From an uncultured Acetatifactor sp. (GTDB taxonomy: Bacteria; Bacillota; Clostridia; Lachnospirales; Lachnospiraceae), in assembly GCA_910589655.1 (NCBI GenBank), contig CAJUTJ010000058.1, positions 19,383-83,382 on the forward strand: a DNA stretch of 64,000 nucleotides, given 5' to 3'. Numbering within the stretch: position 1 is the stretch's first letter; every line of letters starts with the position of its first letter. Position numbers and translations under genes: made by a program. The notes under the pieces were generated by a model. It was not told where the DNA came from. It searched no databases and saw only the letters and a program-made list of their open reading frames with translations. Shown in pieces: positions 44,418 through 52,046 of this stretch.

Positions 44418-46022
44418 TTAACCCCAATCCTCGTTCAGCCAATTTCTCAGCAGATTTGCCGCCGCATCCGGATTGTCATCGACAAACTTTTCAATCATCT
44501 TACGTGTCTCGGACTTGGTCTCCACATCAATATCTTCGACCGCATCCGGGTTAGACTGAAGCATACTCTCCACAGAAAGCTCTTCCTCCTCTGTCGTCGC
44601 CTGTTTTGATTTCATACTGCGCAGCACCACAAATGCCAGCAGCGCCAAAATCAAAATAATCATGACTACGCTCAAGACATCCGTAGCCTCCACATTCAGA
44701 CCCTCTTTGTCAAAGAATATAGGAGACTCATATGCAATAATGGTTATCCGCTCCCTGTCAATGCCTGTAGCATGAGCCGCCATATTATAAAATTCGTCAT
44801 CTACCGTCGTCCGAATATCCGCACTGTTAGCAGCCTTGAATTCTTCCCAGCTGATGCCGTCCAAAAGTCCCTGTGCATCAACCTGTTCCTCATAGTATTC
44901 ATGATAAGTTATCATAGAAATAGACATGGAAGAATTGGCATAATCAATGCCTCCCGCCGGTGAAGTTTCATATCTGGAACGTTCGTTGGGCAGATATTTG
45001 CTTTCCGACTCCGAAGTGGATGCTTCACTGTTGGCGCTGTCAGGATTTACATATGTATTCAGGTTGCCGCCTTCACCGTTTGAATCTGTTCCGGGTACGC
45101 CTTCCACGCCGTTGGTACTCTCCGATTCAAACTGTCTCTGTTCCGCCAGCATACCTTCCGTCCTGCCGTCGGGAGCGGAGTATTCCTTGATGGTTTCCTC
45201 ATAGCTTGCGTAATCCATCACCAGATGACTGGTAACCTCAACCATATCATACTGTCTTGTACCGTAGATCACTCTTCTGACCTGATTGGAAAGCATGGAC
45301 TCTGCCTGATTTTGAAGTTCTTGAAGGGAATGGGCAATACCTGCCGTACTGTAATCGTCCCCGCCGGAAAACAGGATATTGGAATCCTGATCCAGAATGG
45401 TAATATTGGCAGTGGTCTCGTTGCCCAAAAAGGTCGCCGCCGCCTTTGCCATGGCCGCCGCATTGGCGGAAGAAAAAGTACCGTCCAATGTCAGCTGGAT
45501 ATAGGCGGAAGACTCTACCTTCTCCTGCATCAGAGTGCCGTTCTGTCTGGGGATACTCACAAAAACAAACACATCCCTTACGGAGGAGATAGTTTTAAAT
45601 GCCTGTTTTAATTCCTCCTGAAGAAACAGGCCGTATTGTTTCTCTTTATCCGAACTGGTGGCGGACATACTGCTGCTCACATAATCGTCATAGGATAATC
45701 CTGACGGTTTATAGCCGGCTACGGCAATAGCGTAATTGGCTTGCGGCAGCTGTGCCGTCTCCACTTCTATGGTTAATAGATCCGTTGATTCCCTATGGTG
45801 AATCCCCGCATCATCCAAAATTTTTATAACTTCCGCAGCCACCTTCGCATCTTCATATGTATCCAGTCTGGTATACTGCGGCCTTGTAAACACATATATG
45901 ATGATGGCAAAAGTGAAGACTACCACTGCGGTAATTGATATAATAATCGTCTTCTGCTTTGCCGTAAATTTATTCCACCATTCCAGTATTTTTGCCGGTA
46001 TTTCTTTTAGCCTGTCAGCCAT
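44418..46022 (-). CDS. fliF: Flagellar MS-ring protein FliF
   Basis: 534 residues. Membrane helices near the N-terminus (about 25-48) and near 455-475 bracket the ring-building domains, with 'RPQYTRLDTYEDAKVAAEVIKILDDAGI' and 'PRQNGTLMQEKVESSAYIQL'. A Ser/Glu/Asn-rich variable loop lies near 290-350. The C-terminal FliG-binding peptide 'NPDAAANLLRNWLNEDWG' is intact. FliF is the base on which the motor and export gate assemble. Confidence 0.97.
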   Translation of the reverse strand: MADRLKEIPAKILEWWNKFTAKQKTIIISITAVVVFTFAIIIYVFTRPQYTRLDTYEDAKVAAEVIKILDDAGIHHRESTDLLTIEVETAQLPQANYAIAVAGYKPSGLSYDDYVSSSMSATSSDKEKQYGLFLQEELKQAFKTISSVRDVFVFVSIPRQNGTLMQEKVESSAYIQLTLDGTFSSANAAAMAKAAATFLGNETTANITILDQDSNILFSGGDDYSTAGIAHSLQELQNQAESMLSNQVRRVIYGTRQYDMVEVTSHLVMDYASYEETIKEYSAPDGRTEGMLAEQRQFESESTNGVEGVPGTDSNGEGGNLNTYVNPDSANSEASTSESESKYLPNERSRYETSPAGGIDYANSSMSISMITYHEYYEEQVDAQGLLDGISWEEFKAANSADIRTTVDDEFYNMAAHATGIDRERITIIAYESPIFFDKEGLNVEATDVLSVVMIILILALLAFVVLRSMKSKQATTEEEELSVESMLQSNPDAVEDIDVETKSETRKMIEKFVDDNPDAAANLLRNWLNEDWG

Positions 46023-46060
46023 GACACTTCTCCCCTAGTCACATTTTTTATACGGATCCA

Positions 46061-46390
46061 TCAGATCTGCATCTGCATAAGCTCTTTATATGCATCCAGA
46101 AGCTTATCTCTGATCGACACTGTGTATTGTAATGCCGTGGAAGCTTTTTGCAAAGCAATGATTAAATCATGCGTGTTCTCCGTCTCACCCAATGCAAATT
46201 TCAGCTCCTCATCCTCTGCATCCGACAGGTAACCGTTCGTAGTCTTAATATTGTCTATAGCAGTATTTAAAAAGGAATCAAAAAGCGTTCCTGTTGTCTT
46301 TTTCTGTTTTTCGGCCAAAGCCCCCGTCAGCGACGAAACGGCGGATGCCCTGTCCAAGCCCCTTAAACCTGAAATTTCTGATGCGTCCAT
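46061..46390 (-). CDS. fliE: Flagellar hook-basal body protein FliE
   Basis: 109 residues with AGGAGG before the ATG. The C-terminal half 'LALGETENTHDLIIALQKASTALQYTVSIRDKLLDAYKELM'-type block is the FliE signature (quoted in parts: 'ENTHDLIIALQKA', 'IRDKLLDAYKELM'). FliE joins the MS-ring to the rod. It lies between flgC and fliF as in most Firmicutes. Confidence 0.95.
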   Translation of the reverse strand: MDASEISGLRGLDRASAVSSLTGALAEKQKKTTGTLFDSFLNTAIDNIKTTNGYLSDAEDEELKFALGETENTHDLIIALQKASTALQYTVSIRDKLLDAYKELMQMQI

Positions 46391-46521
46391 TATACCCTCC
46401 TAAAAAGATAACATATTTATACTCGATTTTTTATTCCAAATTCTGTTATTTTATTCCTATTTCATCAGCACAGCCTGACCGGTGTCATGCCGCACTCTCT
46501 GCCGCATCAAAGCAGCCGGCG

Positions 46522-46971
46522 TTAATTACCCATCTGCAAACCTTGCTGCGCCATGGATTTGCTGGCGTTAAATGCCGTAGAGTTTGCCTGATAAGCTCTG
46601 CTGGCATCTATCATGTTGGTCATCTCGGTAATAATATTGACGTTGGGATATGTAACATACCCGTTCTCGTCCGCATCCGGATGAGCGGGATCATATGCCA
46701 TATTCATCTCTGTTGCAAAATCCTCATAAACTCCGCTTACCTTCACGCCTTTTCCGGTATAACCATGGGAATAGGCCGCCTGTCCCAACACTTTACTGAA
46801 ACAGGTCTGTCCGCCCTTCTCCTGAAAAGTAACGATTTTTCTGCGGTAAGGCGTTCCGTCTGCCGTGCGGGTGGTATTGGCATTAGCCACATTTTCGGAA
46901 ATGGTATCCATTCGATATCTCTGTGCTGTAAGACCGGATGCATTAATGTTAAAAGCGTCAAACATGCCCAT
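46522..46971 (-). CDS. flgC: Proximal rod protein FlgC
   Basis: 149 residues. N-terminal 'NINASGLTAQRYRMDTISENVANANTT' is the rod-protein pattern, and the C-terminal helix reads 'NIITEMTNMIDASRAYQANSTAFNASKSM'. FlgC is part of the proximal rod with FlgB and FlgF. The next gene, fliE, is 131 bases on; that short gap has a fragment like the 'CCGGTGTCATGCCG' repeats and no gene. Confidence 0.96.
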   Translation of the reverse strand: MGMFDAFNINASGLTAQRYRMDTISENVANANTTRTADGTPYRRKIVTFQEKGGQTCFSKVLGQAAYSHGYTGKGVKVSGVYEDFATEMNMAYDPAHPDADENGYVTYPNVNIITEMTNMIDASRAYQANSTAFNASKSMAQQGLQMGN

Positions 46972-46984
46972 ATTCTGTTTCCTC

Positions 46985-47374
46985 CTACTTCATCACTGCC
47001 ATAAGATTGGCAAATTCCTGATTAATGCTGGTTATCAGTCCTTGGTATTTTAATTGGTTTTCCGCCAGCATGACATTTTCGTTTTCTATATCCACATTGT
47101 TTCCGTCAAGGCGGTAAGAATAATTTGCATAATCCGTATAAGTTCTGGGAGCAAGCCGATTTGATCTGATATCCGCCACTTTCGCATCGGTAGTCTCATA
47201 TCTGCTGCTTCCCAAAGCAGTCTTCAACACAGACTCAAATGCAACATCCTGTCTTTTATAGCCGGGAGTGTCCGCATTGGATATATTATTGGAAATCGCC
47301 TCATTGCGAAGCCAGCTGGCATCGGCAGCCTTATCAAGGACTCTTACATAGTCAAATACATTCGTCTGAACCAT
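46985..47374 (-). CDS. flgB: Proximal rod protein FlgB
   Basis: 129 residues from the ATG at 47374 (AAAGGAG upstream); six extra open codons are leader. The marks are 'KAADASWLRNEAISNNISNADTPGYKRQ' and the C-terminal 'LAENQLKYQGLITSINQEFANLMAVM'. It is the first gene of the fla/che operon and follows codY, as in Bacillus subtilis. Confidence 0.96.
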   Translation of the reverse strand: MVQTNVFDYVRVLDKAADASWLRNEAISNNISNADTPGYKRQDVAFESVLKTALGSSRYETTDAKVADIRSNRLAPRTYTDYANYSYRLDGNNVDIENENVMLAENQLKYQGLITSINQEFANLMAVMK

Positions 47375-47432
47375 AAACAGTTCTCCTTTCATACATGCGA
47401 ATAAAACAGATACTCTATACCCGCTCTATTCT

Positions 47433-47460
47433 ATTATAGTGAATTTCAGCAAAAAAACAA
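47433..47460 (-). promoter_or_regulatory. Probable fla/che operon promoter
   Basis: On the minus strand TTGTTT (47455-47460), a 16-base spacer and a perfect TATAAT (47433-47438) stand 59 bases before the flgB start. The region is just downstream of the codY terminator, so flgB onward can be transcribed separately from codY. Confidence 0.65.
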
Positions 47461-47481
47461 TAAATTTTGCGCATTTTTCTA

Positions 47482-47525
47482 AAAAAAATAAAAAGAGATT
47501 TATTGTGCCTGCAATAAATCCCTTT
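47482..47525 (-). terminator. Terminator between codY and flgB
   Basis: A 14-bp stem (47492-47505 with 47512-47525, one mismatch) with a 6-base loop is followed on the minus strand by TTTATTTTTTTT. It lies about 57 bases past the codY stop. Confidence 0.88.
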
Positions 47526-47581
47526 ATTTTCCAGCCATTCCTACACAAATCCTTTTGTGTATAGTACTTTATTCCCTTATT

Positions 47582-48370
47582 TTAATGTCCCTGATTATGA
47601 AGCTTCAGTTCCTCAATCTCGTCAAAAACCACATCATTCAATACCTTGATATATGTACCCTTCATTCCCGAAGACCGGGATTCTATTACGCCCGCACTTT
47701 CAAATTTACGCAGCGCATTGACAATCACGGACCGGGTAATTCCCACCCGGTCGGCAATCTTACTTGCCACCAAAATCCCTTCCATGCCGTTCAGCTCATC
47801 GAATATATGTGTAATGGCTTCCATCTCGGAAAAGGACAATGTACTTATGGCAGACTTAACCACCGCAATCTTCCGGTTCTCTTCGGCGCTTTCCTCGTTC
47901 ACTGCCCGGAGCATTTCAAGCCCTACAACCGTAGTACCATACTCGCATAGGATAATATCGTCAATATCATACTGCTGCTCACATTTATAAATAAACAGTG
48001 TACCCAGCCTCTCACCGGCAATCTCTATGGGGGTTATGATGGCTTGGAATTTTCTGATGTCTCCGCTTTCGAAGCCCAGCGTTTCCAAGTTAACGTTTTC
48101 CTTGGTGGAGAGAACTCCAAGCAGTCTCTCGTTGAGCATGGAATCAATAAAGCCACCCACATTTTCGTCTATCAGTTCCCGAATCGGTTCAATGCCGTCC
48201 GCTTTACCGACACCTAAAACCTTTCCCTTACGGCTGATTACCAGCACATTGGAGTTCAGTATTTCCCGCATCACTTTGCATATGTCATTAAAGACAACCT
48301 TGCTGGAATTGTTATTGTGCAACAATTTCCCAATTTTTCGGGTTTTATCCAAAAGCTGTACACTACTCAT
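47582..48370 (-). CDS. codY: Global transcription regulator CodY
   Basis: 262 residues from the ATG at 48370 (GGAGG seven bases upstream). The N-terminal GAF domain that senses branched-chain amino acids runs to about residue 155; the C-terminal winged helix is clear in 'ADRVGITRSVIVNALRKFESAGVIESRS' (recognition helix 'TRSVIVNALRKFESAG'). CodY represses nutrient-scavenging and, in several Firmicutes, motility genes when amino acids and GTP are plentiful. The position between topA and flgB repeats the Bacillus order with the xerC-hslVU genes missing. Confidence 0.97.
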   Translation of the reverse strand: MSSVQLLDKTRKIGKLLHNNNSSKVVFNDICKVMREILNSNVLVISRKGKVLGVGKADGIEPIRELIDENVGGFIDSMLNERLLGVLSTKENVNLETLGFESGDIRKFQAIITPIEIAGERLGTLFIYKCEQQYDIDDIILCEYGTTVVGLEMLRAVNEESAEENRKIAVVKSAISTLSFSEMEAITHIFDELNGMEGILVASKIADRVGITRSVIVNALRKFESAGVIESRSSGMKGTYIKVLNDVVFDEIEELKLHNQGH

Positions 48371-48469
48371 ATGCATTCCTCCATTTTATGCCGAATTACC
48401 CAATTACATAATTATTTTAGCACATTCTTCGGAAGATTACAACTTGTATACAGTTAATTTATTTCACTT

Positions 48470-50548
48470 TTATGATTTTTTTGACAATTCCGACAAAACA
48501 TGATATCCACACTGTTCGTCAGAACATACTAACTTATTTCCTTTTTCCAGAAGCATTGCCCCGCAATTAGGACATTTTTCACCCGACGGCTTCTGCCATA
48601 CCATGTAATCACATTCGGGATTATCAATGCAGCCGTAATATTTTCTACCTTTTTTCGTCTTCTTCAGCACGATATCCTTACCGCACTGAGGGCAGGCCAC
48701 ACCGATTTTCTCAAAATACGGTTTGGTATTGCGGCACTCCGGAAATCCCGGACAGGCCAGAAACCGCCCGTGAGGACCGTATTTAATAACCATATTCCTG
48801 CCGCAGAGCTCGCAGATTTCCTCGCTGATTTCGTCTGCGATTTTCACCTCGGCCAATTCCTCTTCCGCCAGCTTCACGGCATCGTCCAAATCCGGATAAA
48901 AATTTGACACAATCGTCTTCCACTTTACGCTGCCTTCCTCCACGCTGTCCAGCAAAGCTTCCATATTGGCCGTAAAGTTCACATCTACAATGGTGGGAAA
49001 CGCTTCTTTCATCATGTGGTTGACCACTTCCCCAAGCTCCGTCACATAAAGGTTCTTATTTTCCCTGACCACATACCTTCTGCCTAAAATAGTTGTGATC
49101 GTAGGAGCATATGTGCTGGGACGGCCGATACCGAGTTCCTCCAGCGCTCTCACAAGAGAAGCTTCCGTATAATGGGCGGGAGGCTGTGTAAAGTGTTGTT
49201 TCGGGTCAAAGGATTTAAAAGAAAGCACACTGTCCGCATTCAGTTCACCGTTTAAAGCATTCTCTGCTTCCTTATCTTCATCGGACACATATACGCTCAT
49301 AAAGCCGTCAAACACAATTCTGGATGCCGCCACCGTAAAAATGTACTCTTTGGCCTGAATTTTTATGGTGGTGGTCTCATACTTCGCGCCGCTCATCCTG
49401 CTTGCAACAAAACGTTTCCAAATCAGCTGGTACAGCCGGAATAAATCCCGAGGCAGCTGTTCTTTGATTTCCAAGGGAATCCGGCTTATATCCGTGGGCC
49501 GGATGGCTTCATGGGCATCCTGGATTTTCTGGCTGTTTTTCTTCTCGGAGGTGACTGCCGCCTGATACGCATCACCGTACTTTTCACCGATAAATTTCCT
49601 CGCCATGCCTTCCGCTTCTTCGGATACTCTGGTGGAGTCGGTACGCAGATAAGTAATAAGCCCCACCGTTCCCTCTCCCTTTATGTCCACGCCCTCGTAT
49701 AGCTGCTGCGCCAGCCGCATGGTTTTCTGGGTGGAAAAATTCAATGTCTTGCTGGCCTCCTGCTGGAGTGTGGAAGTGGTAAAAGGCAGGGGCGCTTTCT
49801 TCACTCTCTCCCCCTTCTTAACCTCACTGACAGCATAATCCGCATCTTTTAAGGCCGTCATAATCTTTTTAACCTGCTTTTCGGACGCAATTGCCTGCTT
49901 TCCTGCCAAAGTACCGTAATACTTGGCCGTAAGAGGCTTCTTCTCACCCTTTACGCCTAAATTTACATCCAGCGTCCAATATTCCTCAGGTATAAACGCA
50001 TTAATCTCGTCCTCTCTGTCACATATAATACGCAACGCTACCGATTGAACACGTCCTGCGCTCAGCCCTCTTTTGATCTTCGCCCAAAGCAGCGGTGAAA
50101 TACGGTATCCCACCATGCGATCCAGCACACGGCGCGCCTGCTGGGCATCTACCAGATTCATATCGATCTCACGGGCATTTTTCAAGGATTCTTTGACCGC
50201 TTTCTTGGTAATTTCGTTAAAAGTAATTCTATAGACTTTCTTATCCTCTAATTTCAGGGCATAAAACAGATGCCATGAAATCGCCTCACCCTCACGGTCA
50301 GGGTCGGTTGCCAGATATATTTTTTCCGCCTTCTTTACTTCCTTTCGCAGATTTGCCAAAATATCACCTTTTCCCCTGATGGTAATATACTTCGGCTCAT
50401 AATCGTGTTCCACATCAATCCCCAATGTGCTTTTGGGCAGATCCCGCACATGACCGTTGCTTGCCGCAACCTCATAATTGGATCCCAAGAATTTTTTAAT
50501 GGTCTTCACTTTTGCAGGTGACTCTACGATTACCAGATATTTTGCCAT
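48470..50548 (-). CDS. topA: DNA topoisomerase I
   Basis: 692 residues from the ATG at 50548 (AAAGGGG upstream). It begins 'YLVIVESPAKVKTIKKFLG' (Toprim), with 'ATDPDREGEAISWHL' as the metal-binding Toprim motif and the active-site tyrosine in 'GLITYLRTDSTRVS'. The C-terminus carries three zinc-ribbon units ('CELCGRNM', 'CPQCGKDI', 'CPNCGAML' with partner cysteines). The enzyme relaxes negative supercoils. It reads toward codY without an obvious terminator between them. Confidence 0.98.
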   Translation of the reverse strand: MAKYLVIVESPAKVKTIKKFLGSNYEVAASNGHVRDLPKSTLGIDVEHDYEPKYITIRGKGDILANLRKEVKKAEKIYLATDPDREGEAISWHLFYALKLEDKKVYRITFNEITKKAVKESLKNAREIDMNLVDAQQARRVLDRMVGYRISPLLWAKIKRGLSAGRVQSVALRIICDREDEINAFIPEEYWTLDVNLGVKGEKKPLTAKYYGTLAGKQAIASEKQVKKIMTALKDADYAVSEVKKGERVKKAPLPFTTSTLQQEASKTLNFSTQKTMRLAQQLYEGVDIKGEGTVGLITYLRTDSTRVSEEAEGMARKFIGEKYGDAYQAAVTSEKKNSQKIQDAHEAIRPTDISRIPLEIKEQLPRDLFRLYQLIWKRFVASRMSGAKYETTTIKIQAKEYIFTVAASRIVFDGFMSVYVSDEDKEAENALNGELNADSVLSFKSFDPKQHFTQPPAHYTEASLVRALEELGIGRPSTYAPTITTILGRRYVVRENKNLYVTELGEVVNHMMKEAFPTIVDVNFTANMEALLDSVEEGSVKWKTIVSNFYPDLDDAVKLAEEELAEVKIADEISEEICELCGRNMVIKYGPHGRFLACPGFPECRNTKPYFEKIGVACPQCGKDIVLKKTKKGRKYYGCIDNPECDYMVWQKPSGEKCPNCGAMLLEKGNKLVCSDEQCGYHVLSELSKKS

Positions 50549-50622
50549 TGGAAAAACCCCTTTTCTGTCAATTTCTGTTTCTTCTATAATTATAGCGCTC
50601 ACACACAACGTAATCGTGAACC

Positions 50623-50651
50623 ACTATACACCAAAAAATTCAGGGGCGCAA
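50623..50651 (-). promoter_or_regulatory. Probable topA promoter
   Basis: On the minus strand TTGCGC (50646-50651), a 17-base spacer and TATAGT (50623-50628) lie about 75 bases before the topA ATG. Confidence 0.55.
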
Positions 50652-50689
50652 GTTTTTTATAATAATTTAATTGTTTTGGCGCCTGCATG

Positions 50690-50733
50690 TCTCGCAAAAT
50701 CGCATAGAGACACGATTTTGACTTCGCGGGAGA
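50690..50733. repeat. Nested hairpin in the aac-topA intergenic region
   Basis: An inner perfect 8-bp stem CAAAATCG/CGATTTTG (50695-50702 with 50713-50720) sits within outer arms TCTCGC and GCGGGAGA. The left part, CAAAATCGCAT, is the same as in the hairpin at 56109. Confidence 0.65.
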
Positions 50734-50751
50734 GGCTGTCTCATTACCTTT

Positions 50752-51585
50752 TCAATTCTCCGGTAACGAAAACAGCCGCTTTATTTCACACTTCCAGTCA
50801 TGCCGCCATCTCTCCGGCGGTATCACAGCCTCCGTCACCAGACATTCCGGATTCGGCGCCAGCACCTGACGGGTCACTTCAAACACCTTGCAGGCATCGC
50901 ACAAGATACAGTCCGCATCGCCGAACTTCACCTGCTCCGCCGCCCCCGTATCATAAAATGCCTGCTCCAGCTTCACGAAATCTTCCGATATATGGGGCTG
51001 CATGACATTGTAATGCTTCCGCATGTAAACAAGCTTTCTGCTGCCGTCCGGCATCGAAACCCAAAGCTCCACGGGCTTATCCGTCAAACGGTTGGGCACA
51101 TTCAGCACTTCCTCCACACTGTGGATAAATGTATTCCTCTCATGCCCCACCCCTGCCAGCAGCACTTTTCCCTTTACCTGTCTCAATCTGTCGTAACATC
51201 CCCCCGGAGTACAGGGAGTATTGCAGTTTTCCTCTCCCTCCACATAATCCGCGGCCTCCCGGCCAAAAGCTGCCATGCTGTGGGTGGGATGAAGGGAGCG
51301 CACCACCCCCGGACGTTTCCGAAACAGATTTGTCAGCAGACCCACACAGGATTCCTCCCGTTCCGGATCGTAAACCGGGTGCTCCGGACTCATCTGCGCC
51401 CATGTATGTGTGGGCAGAAGCAAAAGCCCTTTCCCAAAGTATTCCATCCATGCGTCCAATACCGTATCCGCGCCGCCTTCCACTTCCCCTATGGCCTTCA
51501 TGGAGGAATGAATCAATATGGTATCTGTTTCCTTTAATCCTGCTTCCTGAAGCTGCTGTTTTAAATCCTGCTTTGTATATGGCAT
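50752..51585 (-). CDS. AAC(3)-family N-acetyltransferase
   Basis: 277 residues. The fold is that of antibiotic 3-N-acetyltransferases (PF02522): 'DTILIHSSMKAIGEVEGGADTVLDA', 'LLLLPTHTW' and the catalytic-histidine region 'RSLHPTHSMAAFG', plus 'ERNTFIHSVEE'. Such enzymes use acetyl-CoA. Some acetylate aminoglycosides; many chromosomal relatives such as Bacillus YokD have no proven drug substrate, and lone chromosomal placement here does not show resistance. Three cysteines cluster near the C-terminus ('CILCDACK'), which is uncommon and may bind metal. Confidence 0.85.
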   Translation of the reverse strand: MPYTKQDLKQQLQEAGLKETDTILIHSSMKAIGEVEGGADTVLDAWMEYFGKGLLLLPTHTWAQMSPEHPVYDPEREESCVGLLTNLFRKRPGVVRSLHPTHSMAAFGREAADYVEGEENCNTPCTPGGCYDRLRQVKGKVLLAGVGHERNTFIHSVEEVLNVPNRLTDKPVELWVSMPDGSRKLVYMRKHYNVMQPHISEDFVKLEQAFYDTGAAEQVKFGDADCILCDACKVFEVTRQVLAPNPECLVTEAVIPPERWRHDWKCEIKRLFSLPEN

Positions 51586-51625
51586 ATTTCTTCTCCTTTT
51601 GTCCTCTCACCCGCAAAGCTACCGC

Positions 51626-51972
51626 TCAATATTTATCCAATGTTTTTGCCGTAAATTCACTCCGCAAATCCGTAACCGTCTTTTTGATCCTAAAATCATA
51701 TCTCACTTTACAATCCCCGGCAGTCCGTCTTCCGGTGCCGTATGAAACGCTGCCGCCGGATTACTTATCGGCGAATTTCTCACAGATTTTTTTGTCGGTA
51801 TGGTAAAATCCATACAATAAAAAAGCTCCCCCTATACATGCCCCGATAACAATGGAATACTCGACGGAAATCCGAAGCAGCAGTAATATAACGCTTATTA
51901 TAACTTCTACTACTATCAAATACTTTCCCAAAGAAATATAAATATCCGGCGCAGTATATCCGCCCTGTCCAT
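51626..51972 (-). pseudogene. Possible decayed small membrane-protein gene
   Basis: An ATG at 51972 with AGGA upstream opens 18 codons (to 51916). A different frame across the same bases continues as a plausible membrane protein: two hydrophobic helices ('YLIVVEVIISVILLLLRI' and 'YSIVIGACIGGAFLLYGFY') and a charged end, stopping at TAA 51761-51763. Beyond this, the same frame stays open to a TGA at 51626-51628. One frameshift and one in-frame stop would thus be needed to read a single protein. It may equally be a short gene with a weak TTG start. The remaining bases from 51586 to 51990 show nothing else. Confidence 0.35.
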
Positions 51973-51984
51973 AATATTCGTTCC

Positions 51985-52027
51985 TGTCAAAAAGAGAGCA
52001 TCCGGATTGTCTCCAAATGCTCTCTTT
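51985..52027 (-). terminator. Terminator of secDF
   Basis: A perfect 11-bp stem (51991-52001 with 52017-52027) with a 15-base loop, followed on the minus strand by a short T-run. It begins 20 bases past the secDF stop. Confidence 0.88.
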
Positions 52028-52046
52028 CCTCTATTGAACCGTTACC

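Noticed and set aside
50752..51585. A proven aminoglycoside resistance gene
   Set aside because: Only family membership is visible; chromosomal AAC(3)-like proteins often have no resistance role, and no mobile-element context is present.
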